The notes beneath the pieces were generated by a model that was given only the letters and a program-made list of their open reading frames with translations, did no database searches and was not told where the DNA came from. This document shows positions 8,550-19,200 of a stretch of 64,000 nt of DNA, piece after piece. Every line of letters begins with the position of its first letter. Within the stretch, counting starts at the first letter, position 1. Source of the DNA: Methylobacterium sp. 17Sr1-1 (GTDB lineage: Bacteria > Pseudomonadota > Alphaproteobacteria > Rhizobiales > Beijerinckiaceae); the NCBI RefSeq assembly GCF_003173775.1, contig NZ_CP029552.1:6097001-6161000 (forward strand), read 5' to 3'. The translations under genes were made by a program, and so were the position numbers.

Positions 8550-9446
8550 GTGAAACCCTTCCCCAACCTCGCCGCCGTCGTCCTCTGGATGGCCGGCGCC
8601 CTGCTCTCCTTCTCGGCCACCGCCATCGCCGTGCGCGAGGTGGCGCCGGCGCTCGGGCTGTTCGACATCCTGGCGGCCCGGGCGGGGGCCGGGGTGGCGA
8701 TCGTCGGCCTGGTCGCGCTCCTGCGCCGCCGGCCGCTCGCGCCGCGGCGGCTGCACCTGCACCTCGCCCGCAACCTCGTCCATTGGGGCGGCAACTACGC
8801 CTGGTCGCTCGGCGTCACGCTGCTGCCCCTTGCCGTCGTCTTCGCCCTCGAATTCACCACGCCGGCCTGGGTCACGCTGCTCGCCGTCCTGATCCTGCGC
8901 GAGCGGCTGACCGCGAGCCGGGTCGCCGCGGTGGCTCTCGGCTTCCTCGGCGTGCTGGTGGTGCTGCGCCCGGGCGTCGCGGCGTTGCAGCCGGCGAGCC
9001 TGGTGGTGCTCGGCGCGGCCATCCTGTTCGCGCTGACCGCAGTCTGCACCAAGGCGCTGACCCGGACCGAGAGCGTGCTGTCGATCCTGTTCTGGATGAA
9101 CCTGATCCAGCTGCCCCTCAACCTCGCGGCCGGCCGGATCTTCCCGGCGGCGCCGGTCCACACGTTCGAGGGGCATCACGGGCTCGCGCTGGCGGTTCTG
9201 TGCATCGCCGGTCTCACCTCGCACTGGTGCCTGACCAGCGCCTATCGCCGGGGCGACGCCATCCTGGTCATGCCGCTCGACTTCCTGCGCATCCCGCTGA
9301 TCGCGCTGCTGGGCTGGCGCCTCTACGGCGAGCCCCTCGATCCGTGGCTGTTCGTCGGCGCCGGGCTGATCGTCGGCGGCATCGTCTGGAACCTCGCGGC
9401 CGAGGCGCGGCGACGCGACCCGGCGCCGGTCCCGAAGAGGGCTTGA
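8550..9446 (+). CDS. EamA/DMT-family membrane transporter
   Basis: This 298-residue protein has about ten hydrophobic helices arranged as two EamA repeats (roughly residues 10-135 and 150-285), the usual build of drug/metabolite transporters. It starts at GTG. The substrate cannot be told; relatives move amino acids, nucleosides or small metabolites across the inner membrane. Typical features are the first-repeat end FTTPAWVTLLAVLILRERL and the matching second-repeat stretch with LLGWRLYGEPLDPW. It ends 32 bp before the VWA gene, so the two may be co-transcribed, but no functional link is evident. Confidence 0.88.
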   Translation: MKPFPNLAAVVLWMAGALLSFSATAIAVREVAPALGLFDILAARAGAGVAIVGLVALLRRRPLAPRRLHLHLARNLVHWGGNYAWSLGVTLLPLAVVFALEFTTPAWVTLLAVLILRERLTASRVAAVALGFLGVLVVLRPGVAALQPASLVVLGAAILFALTAVCTKALTRTESVLSILFWMNLIQLPLNLAAGRIFPAAPVHTFEGHHGLALAVLCIAGLTSHWCLTSAYRRGDAILVMPLDFLRIPLIALLGWRLYGEPLDPWLFVGAGLIVGGIVWNLAAEARRRDPAPVPKRA

Positions 9447-9478
9447 CCAATCGCGGTGCTGGCGCGTTGATCGGCGCC

Positions 9479-10654
9479 ATGCTGCTGACCTTCTTCACCG
9501 AGCTGCGCGCCGCCAAGGTCCCGGTCTCGCTGCGTGAGTACCTGACCCTGCTGGACGCCCTCGACCGCGACCTCGCCGACCAGCGGGTGGAGGATTTCTA
9601 TTATCTCTCCCGCACCGCCCTGGTGAAGGACGAGCGCAACCTCGACAAGTTCGACCGGGTGTTCGGCCGCGTCTTCAAGGGCGTGGTCACCCTCGGTGAG
9701 GCCGTGGAGCCGCAGGCCATTCCCGAGGAGTGGCTGCGCAAGCTGGCGGAGAAGTACCTCACCGAGGAGGAGCGGGCGCAGATCCAGGCCCTCGGCTGGG
9801 ACAAGCTGTTCGAGACCCTGAAGGAGCGGCTGGCCGAGCAGAAGGGGCGCCACCAGGGCGGCTCGAAATGGATCGGGACGGGGGGCACCTCGCCCTTCGG
9901 CGCCTACGGCGCCAACCCGGAGGGCATCCGCATCGGCCAGGACGGCAACCGCAACTTCCGGGCGGTGAAGGTCTGGGACCAGCGCACCTTCAAGGACCTC
10001 GACGACTCGGCGGAGCTCGGCTCGCGCACCATCCGGCTCGCGTTGCGGCGCTTGCGCCGCTTCGCCCGCAGCGGGGCGGCGGAGGAGCTCGACCTCGACG
10101 GCACGATCCGCGAGACCGCCCGCCACGGCATGCTGGATCTCCGCCTGCGGCCGGAGCGGCGCAACGCCGTCAAGGTGCTGCTGTTCCTCGACGTCGGCGG
10201 CTCGATGGACTGGCACGTCGAGCTCGCCGAGCAGCTCTTCTCCGCCGCCCGCTCGGAGTTCAAGCACTTCGAGCACTTCTACTTCCACAACTGCCTCTAC
10301 GAGAAAGTCTGGAAGGAGAACCGCCGGCGCCACACCGAGGGCACGCCGCTCCTCGACGTGATCCGCACCTACCCGTCCGATTACCGGGTGGTGTTCGTCG
10401 GCGACGCGGCGATGTCGCCCTACGAGATCGCGATGGCGGGCGGCTCGGTCGAGCACTGGAACGAGGAGCCCGGGCGGGTCTGGCTCGAGCGGGTGCTGGC
10501 CCATTTCCCGAAGGTGGCCTGGCTCAACCCGGTGCCGCAGGCGCAGTGGGGCTACTCGCAATCGAACGCGATGATCCGGCAGATCTTTTCCGACCGGATG
10601 TACCCGCTGACGCTGGAGGGGATCGACCAGGCGACGCGGGCGCTGCTGCGCTAG
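9479..10654 (+). CDS. VWA-domain protein of the CoxE-like family
   Basis: This 391-residue cytosolic protein has an N-terminal CoxE-type region (TELRAAKVPVSLREYLTLLD, then DFYYLSRTALVKDERNLDKFDRVF) and a C-terminal von Willebrand factor A domain starting near residue 235. The metal-site motif reads LFLDVGGSMDWH, so the first serine of the usual DxSxS is glycine. I recall this as normal for this subfamily (COG3825). Such proteins usually work with a MoxR-type AAA+ ATPase in cofactor or metal insertion, but no MoxR gene lies beside it here. The exact client is unknown. The chosen ATG gives the N-terminus expected for the family. Confidence 0.85.
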   Translation: MLLTFFTELRAAKVPVSLREYLTLLDALDRDLADQRVEDFYYLSRTALVKDERNLDKFDRVFGRVFKGVVTLGEAVEPQAIPEEWLRKLAEKYLTEEERAQIQALGWDKLFETLKERLAEQKGRHQGGSKWIGTGGTSPFGAYGANPEGIRIGQDGNRNFRAVKVWDQRTFKDLDDSAELGSRTIRLALRRLRRFARSGAAEELDLDGTIRETARHGMLDLRLRPERRNAVKVLLFLDVGGSMDWHVELAEQLFSAARSEFKHFEHFYFHNCLYEKVWKENRRRHTEGTPLLDVIRTYPSDYRVVFVGDAAMSPYEIAMAGGSVEHWNEEPGRVWLERVLAHFPKVAWLNPVPQAQWGYSQSNAMIRQIFSDRMYPLTLEGIDQATRALLR

Positions 10655-10663
10655 AGCCCCGTA

Positions 10664-10751
10664 CGATTGCGCTGCAATCGAACGATGCTCCAGGTCTTTG
10701 ATTTTGCCGCATTTTCTTCGACGAACCGGTATCCACTTCGTCGGAAAATGC
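10664..10751. repeat. Short palindromes, family 3 (GCATTTTC...GAAAATGC)
   Basis: Two hairpins lie in the space between convergent genes. CGATTGC-GCT-GCAATCG (10664-10680) is perfect. It is followed by complementary words GCATTTTCTTCGACGAA (10709-10725) and TTCGTCGGAAAATGC (10737-10751) around CCGGTATCCA. The AT-rich arms contrast with the GC-rich surroundings. This looks like a dispersed intergenic repeat of methylobacteria; it could also help terminate both neighbours. Confidence 0.6.
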
Positions 10752-10760
10752 TCGGGCCGC

Positions 10761-11837
10761 TCACGCCCCCTGCACGATCACCCCGTACCAGCCGAGGCCC
10801 CGGTAGGTCTCGTAGCCGGGCGTGCGGTGATAGGCGACGAGGCCCCGGCCTCCCGTGGTCGGAACGACGCCGCTGTCCGGACCGGCGAGGTCGACGCGCA
10901 GCCGTTCGGTGAGGAGGCCGGCGCCGTCGCTCGCGGCGATCACCCTTTGCCCGGCATCCACGAGCAGCACCCGCGTGCGGGCGCGATCCTCGGGCGCGAC
11001 CCGCACGCCCTGGACGATCGCGCGGGCCTGCGGTTCCCAGTCGAAATGGATCGCCAGCACGCCGAGGGGCCGGCCTGCGGCCTCGCCGTCCCGGCGCACG
11101 CTGGCGCAGTAGGTCGCCACCTGGGCGCCGCCGAGGCGGCTCTCCGCGCGGATGTCGGCCGAACTGTACTCGTCGCCCGAAGCGAGCGCGGCGGCCTGCC
11201 GGAACCAGGGCTCCTGCGCCACGCTCTGGCCGCGCAGGCCCGGGAAGCGGTCGGGCCGGCCGGTGGCGAGGATGCGCCCGTCGAGGTCGCACAGCCAGAG
11301 ATCGAGATAGACCGTGTAGGCCGACAGGATCACGCCGAGCCGCCTGCTCGCGAAGCCTGCCGCTTCGGAAGACGATTCCGCCGCCGCGCAGGCGACCACC
11401 GCCGCGTCGGTCGCCCACCAGCGCACGTCGCAGGTCCGCTCGTAGAGATTGCGGTCGATCAGCTCCACCGCGTTGAGGGCGAGGTCGACCAGGCGCTCGC
11501 CCTGGGCCCGGGTCACCAGCCGGGAGACCTGATCCTGCAGCCCGACGATGCGTCCGTCGACATCGGCCTCCAGCTCCCGGGCGAGGCCGGCGATGGCCTC
11601 CCCGACGGCGCCGACCTCGTTGGCCACCACCGTGAAGCCGCGCCCGTGCTCGCCGACCCGGCTGCTCTCGATGCGGGCGTTCAGGGCCAGCATCTTCACC
11701 TGGCTGGTGATCTGGCGGATGCGCTGCGTCTTGTCGTGCGCGGCCTTGCGCAAGGTCGTCGCCGCGGCGGCGATGTCCGACAGGGCGCAGCCGGTCTCGG
11801 TGCGCTCGTTGCCCATGCGTCGGGCCTGGTTCGTCAC
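10761..11837 (-). CDS. Soluble methyl-accepting-chemotaxis-like protein with C-terminal sensory domain
   Basis: This 358-residue protein has no membrane helix. Residues about 15-120 form a truncated MCP signalling hairpin whose tip is recognisable: MLALNARIESSRVGEHGRGF, then TVVANEVGAVGEAI. Residues about 160-355 look like a PDC/Cache-type sensory fold (YLDLWLCDLDGRILATG, then VLLVDAGQRVIAASDG). The order is reversed compared with classical receptors, where the sensor is N-terminal and periplasmic, so this is likely a cytoplasmic sensor feeding a CheA-type or other output. The GTG at 11837 has a GGGAGA Shine-Dalgarno six bases away; an ATG at 11816 lacks one. No chemotaxis operon is adjacent. 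Confidence 0.78.
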   Translation of the reverse strand: MTNQARRMGNERTETGCALSDIAAAATTLRKAAHDKTQRIRQITSQVKMLALNARIESSRVGEHGRGFTVVANEVGAVGEAIAGLARELEADVDGRIVGLQDQVSRLVTRAQGERLVDLALNAVELIDRNLYERTCDVRWWATDAAVVACAAAESSSEAAGFASRRLGVILSAYTVYLDLWLCDLDGRILATGRPDRFPGLRGQSVAQEPWFRQAAALASGDEYSSADIRAESRLGGAQVATYCASVRRDGEAAGRPLGVLAIHFDWEPQARAIVQGVRVAPEDRARTRVLLVDAGQRVIAASDGAGLLTERLRVDLAGPDSGVVPTTGGRGLVAYHRTPGYETYRGLGWYGVIVQGA

Positions 11838-12064
11838 GTCGCGTCTCCCGATCCGGGCTCCGGTCCCGGATGTCGGTCGCGATCTTCGAACAACGTTGCT
11901 TAAGAAAGTACGTGGCTGACGCGGTCTAGGCTGCTTGCCCGATCGGTTCCGCGCGGGATGTCGTACGGTGATCGGGGCTGATGTCGGGCGTTCACGCCGC
12001 TCAACCCCAGGTAGGATGCGCCATTTCTCTACGGAACAGGAGGTTGTCCGCCGCGCCCGGCGCC

Positions 12065-12385
12065 TCAGCCCTGGCGGGCCGGGGTCGTGACGGTGAGGCC
12101 GTCGAGCTCGGGCTTGAGCCGGATCTGGCACGACAGGCGGGAGCTCGGCCGCACGTCCGAGGCGAAGTCGAGCATGTCCTGCTCCATCGGCTCGGCCGGG
12201 CCGACGGCCTCCGCCCAGTCCTCGCCGACATAGACGTGGCAGGTCGCGCAGGCGCAGGCGCCGCCGCATTCCGCGTCGATGCCCGGCACGTTGTTGCGGA
12301 TCGCGGTCTCCATCACGGTCGAGCCGACCTCGCCCTTCACGGTGCGGGGCGTGCCGGCGGCATCGACGTAGGTGATCTGGACCAT
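12065..12385 (-). CDS. [2Fe-2S] ferredoxin, adrenodoxin type
   Basis: This 106-residue electron carrier has the vertebrate/ISC-type ferredoxin signature. The cluster ligands are the three cysteines of CGGACACATCHVYV plus the later cysteine in RLSCQIRL. The acidic segment GEDWAEAVGPAEPMEQDMLD typical of adrenodoxin-like proteins is present. The start MVQITYVDAAG matches family length; a longer open frame upstream adds unrelated low-complexity residues. It may serve iron-sulfur assembly or a P450/hydroxylase; with no partner gene adjacent, its client is unknown. Confidence 0.93.
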   Translation of the reverse strand: MVQITYVDAAGTPRTVKGEVGSTVMETAIRNNVPGIDAECGGACACATCHVYVGEDWAEAVGPAEPMEQDMLDFASDVRPSSRLSCQIRLKPELDGLTVTTPARQG

Positions 12386-12527
12386 CTGGGACTCCGGAAG
12401 CCTCGAGCGCGGCCGCGGATCGGACGTAACGACGCGGCGCGGTCTGATTGGCGGCTGCCGCCCCGGAATGCAAGCGCGCCGTGCGTCGCGCGGCACACGC
12501 GCCGCAGCATGGACCGTGGCCGGAGGC

Positions 12528-12845
12528 TCAGAGCAGCGCCAGGGTCTCGCGCACGGCCTGCGCCAGCGCCGGCGCCACGTCGCGCGCGTCGTCCGCGCCG
12601 CCGGCCCGCAGGGCCGCTTCGAGCCGCCCGGCGAGAGCGGCGACCCGGGCGGCGCCGACCCCGAGGGCCGAGCCCTTGAGGGTGTGGGCGAGGTCCGCCC
12701 GGGCCTCGGGCGCCAGGGCCGGATCGGCCAGCCCGGGGATCAGCCGGTCGCACTGGCCGGCGAACAGCCCCAGCACCTCGCGGGCGAGGTCGGCGTCGCC
12801 GAAGGTCTGGCGATCGAGGTGCTCGCGGTCGAGGAGCGGCTCCAT
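12528..12845 (-). CDS. Histidine phosphotransfer (Hpt) domain protein
   Basis: This 105-residue protein is essentially one four-helix Hpt domain. The phosphorylatable histidine is in AHTLKGSALGVGA near residue 54, the canonical HxxKG(S/A) motif. Such proteins relay phosphate between a hybrid kinase's receiver domain and a response regulator. No kinase or regulator is adjacent, so the partners are encoded elsewhere. It lies upstream of the ferredoxin gene on the same strand, but the 142-bp gap makes a shared transcript uncertain. Confidence 0.85.
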   Translation of the reverse strand: MEPLLDREHLDRQTFGDADLAREVLGLFAGQCDRLIPGLADPALAPEARADLAHTLKGSALGVGAARVAALAGRLEAALRAGGADDARDVAPALAQAVRETLALL

Positions 12846-13280
12846 CCGGCGTCTCGCGCTGGCCCGGTTCGGGCGGGAAAGAAGGCCAGATCCCGCAAGG
12901 TGCGGCCCGGCGCAAGGTCACGGCCCTCGCGCGGCTGTGGGCGACAGAGGTTCCGGCGGATCCGGTGGAACTCTGTCCACAGCGTGCTCACCCTCCGCCT
13001 CCGCCCGCCCTCCCGCCGGCAAAGCCGAGATTCTGCGGCAGGATAGCGGCCTCCGGCGCGGCGCGACGGACACATGGTAACCATTCCGTTAAGCTTTTTG
13101 AGAGGGTTGGCGCGGTCCGGGTATCCGGCTGGTACTCCTTGCGTCTAAGGTTCTCGTGGTAAACCGCTGAGATCGCGCCGGCTGGCGGCACGGCGCGGGT
13201 TTCGCGGGATCTCGGGGATGATGCGGCGCGGCGGCCTCAACGGGCCGCCCGGTAGCGTTCACGGCGTAACGGGGCGTTCG
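12846..13280. other. Intergenic region ahead of the giant coiled-coil gene
   Basis: This 435-bp stretch separates the divergently transcribed Hpt gene and the giant gene, and no credible gene is seen in it. It presumably holds the promoters of both. An AT-richer patch at 13076-13110 (GGTAACCATTCCGTTAAGC and onward) stands out and contains TAACCAT and TTAA words reminiscent of CtrA half-sites, but the spacing is not canonical. Confidence 0.5.
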
Positions 13281-16200
13281 ATGGCGACGGAAAAGAAGCT
13301 CAAGGATCCGGCGGAAGCGGCGCTGTCGGCGATTGAGCAGGCCCTGAACCTGGACCATCCGGCGGGGCCGGATTCCCGCTCGCCCGACATCCGCGCGATG
13401 GACGCCGATGGAGCCCGCGTCGAGCCCCGCCTGCCCGACGTTCACGATTCCGATCCCCTCTCCGATCCGCTGTCGGGCTCGCTGGCGAAGGGCGGCGCCG
13501 GCCTGGAGCCCGGCTTCGACGGCAGCCCCCTGCCCGCCTCCCGCGACGGCCGCCGCGAGGGCGGGCTCCTGCCGCCCGACCGTTCCCTCGTCGCCAACGA
13601 CGACCGCCGCAGCGTCGGTGCCCTGCAGCAGACCCTGCGCATCGAGCCGTCGCGCGCGCCCTACCTCGTCGCGAGCGTCGCGGCCCTCCTCTGGCTCGCA
13701 GGCTTCGCGGCTCTGGCCTGGAGCCAGTCCGGCGGCGACCTGCGCGGCTTCGCCGCCGGGCTCAGCGGCCTCCAGGGCGCGGTCGGCGCCGCTGCCGTGC
13801 TCGCCCCGGTGATGCTGTTCTTCATCGCCGCGATGCTGGCGGTGCGCGCCCAGGAGATGCGCCACGTCGCCCGCGCGGTCGGCGAGGTGGCGATCCGGCT
13901 CGCCGAGCCCGAGGGCTTCTCGACCGACGCGGTCCTGACCATGTCGCAGGCGGTCCGCCGCGAGGTCGCGGCGGTCGGCGACGGCGTCGAGCGGGCGCTC
14001 GCCCGCGCCGGCGAGCTCGAGACCCTGGTGCGCGGCGAGATCTCGACCCTGGAGCGCGCCTATTCGGACAACGAGATCCGCATCCGCTCCCTCGTCGAGG
14101 AGCTCGTGGCGCAGCGCGAATCCATCGTCGCCAATGCCGAGCGGGTGCGCGGCGCGATCCAGGGCTCGCACCAGAACCTGACCCAGGAGCTCGATACCGC
14201 GGCCGAGCGGATCGTGACGGCCGTCGACGGCGCCGGCGAGCGGGTGACCGCGGCGCTCGGCGCCCGCGGCGAGGCGATCACGGCGGCGATCGGCGACCGG
14301 GGCGACGCGGTCACCGCCGCGCTTGCCGCCACCGGCGACCGGGTGGTCGAGGCCGTGGCCGGCCGCGGCGACGACCTGGTGCAGCGCCTGATGGCCACCA
14401 GCGAGGGCGTGAAGACCGATCTCGGCAGCGTCGGCGAGTCCCTGAGCCGCGCGCTCGAGACCCGGGCGGTCGAGGTCACGGAGGCGTTCGAGCGCACCGG
14501 CGGCCTCCTCACCCGCACGCTCGCGGAGAATGCCGGCACCGTCGCCCGCACCCTGGCGGAGACCGGGGCCGAGGTGATCGAGGCCCTCAACCGCGAGGGC
14601 GCCCAGGTCCGCGACACCTTCGAGCGATCGGCGCAGGGGCTGGAGGAGCGCTTCCTCGCCCGCGGCAGCGACCTCACCGAGCGCTTCGCCGAGACCGGCA
14701 GCGCCATCACCGAGCGGTTCGCCGCCTCGGGCAGCGCCATCGCGGCCCACATCTCCGACCGCGGCATCGCGCTCCGCGAGGAGATCGAGCAGGCCGGCAA
14801 CGGCGTGGCGGTCGCGATCGAGGCCCGGGCGGCGGCGGCCGAGGCTGGGCTCGCCCGCGCCAGCGACGGCGTGATCACGGCCTTCGGCGACCGCGCCACG
14901 AAGGTGCGCGACGACCTCTCGACGCTGGTCGAGGACGCGGCCCAGGCGCTGGGCGTGCGCGGCGCCGACCTCGCGGCCCGCCTGGAGGAGACGATCGGGC
15001 GCGTCGAGGAGGTGCTGGTCGGCCATGGCGGCAGCCTCGAGCGCAGCCTGGACCAGACTGGCGAGCGCGTCGCCGCCCTGGTGGCCGAGCGGACGGGCGA
15101 GGCCGAGAACCGGATCGGCCAGGCGCTGGCCGGCCTCAGCCTCGCCTTCGAGACCCGCAGCCGCGACCTCGCCGAGGGTCTCGACCAGCGCACCCGGGAG
15201 ACGCAGGCCGCGTTCGCGCTCGCGGCCGACACCCTGCAGGGCGGTTTCGAGGCCCGCACCGCCGATGCCGGCGACGCCCTGCGCCGCACCGCGGACGAGA
15301 TCGGCGCCGACCTCGACGCCCGCGCCGCGGCCCTGGCCGCGCGCTTCCGCGCCGCCGCCGAGGCCGCGACCGGCCATGTCGGCGCGCAGACCGAGGAGGC
15401 CGCGACCGCCTTCGCCCGCGCCGCCGACGAGGCCGGCCGCACCCTGGCGACCCGCGCCCAGTCCCTCGACGAGTCCCTGCGCAGCACGATCGAGCACCTG
15501 ACGCGCCAGGCCGAGGACGTGTCCGCCGCCCTCGCTCTCGCCGCCGAGAGCGCCACCGGCGCCCTCGACGGACGCACCGCCGCTGCCGCCGCCGCCTTCG
15601 TGGTCGCTGCCGAGGAGGCCGGCCGCCTGATCGGCGAGCGCACCGAGACCGCCGACGCGTCCCTGCGCACCGCACTCGCCGGCCTCGCCGAGCGGGCCGA
15701 GGCCGCCGCCGCCGCCCTCACCGCGTCGGCCGACACGGTCGGCGACGCGCTCCAGGGCCGCTCCACGGAGGCAGCCGAGATCATGCGCCGCACCGCCGAG
15801 CAGGTGACGGGCGCGCTCGGCACCCGCACGGTCGAGGTGGCGCACATCTTCCGGCGCACGCTGGAGACCACCGGCGCCGAGCTCGATGCCCGCAGCCAGG
15901 CCGCGGCCGAGCTGTTCCGGCAGGCGACGACCGCGACGACCGGCGAGCTGGGCGCGCGGGCGGAAGAGGCCGCCGAGGTGCTGCGCCGCGTTGCCGAGAC
16001 GGCGACGGGGGCGGTCGGGGCCCGCACGGCGGAGAGCGTCGAGGCGTTCCGGCACGGCGCCGAGGAGGCGGCGGGCGCGCTGCAGGCGCGTCTGGCCGAT
16101 GCTGCCGCGTCCTTCGCCCGGGTGGCGGAGGAGGCAGCCCAACTGATCGGGACGCGGGCGGGCGAGGCCGACACGGCGCTGCACGGCGCGGTGGTCGGAC

Positions 16201-19200
16201 TGGCGAGCCGCGCCGAGGAGGCGGCGCTCGCGATCGGGCGCGCGGCCGAGACGGCGACCGGCGCCCTCGATGCGCGCACGCTGGCGGCGACCACCGCCTT
16301 CGCCCAAGCGGCGGAAGCGGCCGGACGCCTGGTCGGCGACCGGGCGCAGGCGGCCGACGCGACCCTGCGGGGCGCGGTCGAGGGTTTGGCCGGGCGGGCG
16401 GACGAGGTCGCCTCGGCGATCGCGGCGGCCGCCGAGCAGGCGACCGGTCACTTCGATGCGCGTACCCTGGCGGCGGCCTCGGCCTTCGCCCGCGCCGCCG
16501 AGGAGGCCGGGCGCCTCGTGGCCGAGCGCACCGAGACCACCGACGCGACCCTGCGCAAGGCCGTCGAGCACCTGACGCGCCAGGCCGAGGACGTGTCCGC
16601 CGCCCTCGCTCTCGCCGCCGAGAGCGCCACCGGCGCCCTCGACGGGCGCACCGCCGCTGCGACCGCCGCCTTCGCGGCTGCCGCGCATGAGGCCGGCCGC
16701 CTGATCGGCGAGCGCACCGAGACCGCCGACGCGTCCCTGCGCACCGCGCTCGCCGGCCTCGCCGAGCGGGCCGAGGCCGCCGCCGCCGCCCTCACCGCGT
16801 CGGCCGACACGGTCGGCGACGCGCTCCAGGGCCATTCGACGGAAGCCGCCGAGATCATGCGCCGCGCCGCCGAGCAGGCGACGGGCGCGCTCGGCACCCG
16901 CACGGTCGAGGTGGCGCACATCTTCCGGCGCACGCTGGAGACCACCGGCGCCGAGCTCGATGCCCGCAGCCAGGCCGCGGCCGAGCTGTTCCGGCAGGCG
17001 ACGACCGCGACGACCGGCGAGCTGGGCGCGCGGGCGGAAGAGGCCGCCGAGGTGCTGCGCCGCGCCGCCGAGACGGCGACGGGGGCGGTCGGCGCCCGTA
17101 CGGCGGAGAGCGTCGAGGCGTTCCGGCAGGGTGCCGAGGAGGCGACGGGCGCGCTGCAGGCGCGTCTGGCCGATGCTGCCGCGTCCTTCGCCCGGGTGGC
17201 GGAGGAGGCAGCCCAGCTGATCGGGACGCGGGCGGGCGAGGCCGACACGGCGCTGCACGGCGCGGTGGTCGGACTGGCGGGCCGCGCCGAGGAGGCGGCG
17301 CTTGCGATCGGGCTCGCGGCCGAGACGGCGACCGGCGCCCTCGATGCGCGCACGCTGGCGGCGACCACCGCCTTCGCACAGGCCGCGGACGCCGCCGGCC
17401 GCCTCGTCACCGAGCGCGCCGCTGCCGCCGACCAAACCCTGCGGGGCGCGGTCGACGGCCTGGCCGGGCGGGCGGACGAGGTCGCCTCGGCGATCGCGGC
17501 GGCCGCCGAGCAGGCGACCGGTCACTTCGATGCGCGTACTCTGGCGGCGGCCTCGGCCTTCGCCCGCGCCGCCGAGGAGGCCGGGCGCCTCGTGGCCGAG
17601 CGCACCGAGACCACCGACGCGACCCTGCGCAAGGCCGTCGAGCACCTGACGCGCCAGGCCGAGGACGTGTCCGCCGCCCTCGCTCTCGCCGCCGAGAGCG
17701 CCACCGGCGCCCTCGACGGGCGCACCGCCGCTGCGACCGCCGCCTTCGCGGCTGCCGCGCATGAGGCCGGCCGCCTGATCGGCGAGCGCACCGAGACCGC
17801 CGACGCGTCCCTGCGCACCGCGCTCGCCGGCCTCGCCGAGCGGGCCGAGGCCGCCGCCGCCGCCCTCACCGCGTCGGCCGACACGGTCGGCGACGCGCTC
17901 CAGGGCCATTCGACGGAGGCCGCCGAGATCATGCGCCGCGCTGCCGAGCAGGCGACGGGCGCGCTCGGCACCCGCACGGTCGAGGTGGCGCACATCTTCC
18001 GGCGCACGCTGGAGACCACCGGCGCCGAGCTCGATGCCCGCAGCCAGGCCGCGGCCGAGCTGTTCCGGCAGGCGACGACCGCGACGACCGGCGAGCTGGG
18101 CGCGCGGGCGGAAGAGGCCGCCGAGGTGCTGCGCCGCGCCGCCGAGACGGCGAGCGGCGCGGTCGGGGCCCGCACGGCCGAGAGCGTCGAGGCGTTCCGG
18201 CAGGGTGCCGAGGAGGCGACGGGCGCGCTGCAGGCGCGTCTGGCCGATGCTGCCGCGTCCTTCGCCCGGGTGGCGGAGGAGGCAGCCGCACTGATCGGGA
18301 CGCGGGCGGGCGAGGCCGACACGGCGCTGCACGGCGCGGTGGTCGGACTGGCGGGCCGCGCCGAGGAGGCGGCGCTCGCGATCGAGCGCGCGGCCGAGAC
18401 GGCGACCGGCGCCCTCGATGCGCGCACGCTCGCGGCCACCGCCGCCTTCGCCCGCGCCGCCGAGGAGGCCAGCCGTCAGGTGGCCGACCGCACGCAGGCC
18501 ACCGACGCGACCCTGCGGGGCGCGGTCGAGCACCTGACGCGGCAGGCCGAGGACGTCGCGGCGGCCCTGGCGCTCGCGGCGGAATCCGCCACCGGCGCCC
18601 TCGACACCCGCCTCGCCGAGGTCGGGACCGCCTTCGAGGACAATGGCCGCGCGCTGACCGACCTGATCGGCCGGCACGCCGAGGAGACCCAGACCCGCCT
18701 CGCGGAGGCCGGCCGCGACATCGTCGTGGCGGTGGCGAGCCAGGGCGCGCGGGTCAACGACGCTCTCGACAAGACCGGCGCCGCGTTCGCCAGCGCCGCC
18801 GAGACGGGCGGCCGCGCCATCGACGAGGTGCTGACCAGCCGCCTCGCCGCGCTCCAGGACGCCATCGCCCGCGGCGACATCCTGGCCGACCGCATCTCCC
18901 GCGACACCCACGATCTCACCGCGAGCGTCTCCGGCCGCCTGGAGGAGATGGACCGCCTCATCACGGTCCAGGGCCGCGCCGTGGCCGAGACCATCGCCGA
19001 GCGCACCCGCGAGGCGCGCGAGGCCGTCGAGGCCCAGCTCGGGGCGCTCGAGGACCGCTCGGCCAAGCGCACCGCCGAGATCGGCGCCACCTTCAGCACC
19101 ATGGTGGCCCATGTCGACCAGCATATCGGCGCCCGTGCCACGGCGCTGAACGAGGCCCTGATCGTGCGGGCCGGCGAGATGGCCCGGGTGATGGCCGAGG

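Noticed and set aside
13076-13094. CtrA-like site (GTAACCAT and TTAA) upstream of the giant gene
   Set aside because: The two half-sites are 8 bases apart with one mismatch, not the TTAA-N7-TTAA spacing; too weak to call although cell-cycle control would make sense.
15492-18527. Regularly spaced repeats as a possible CRISPR array
   Set aside because: The units are 888-1074 bp, entirely coding and contiguous, with no short repeat-spacer pattern and no cas genes.
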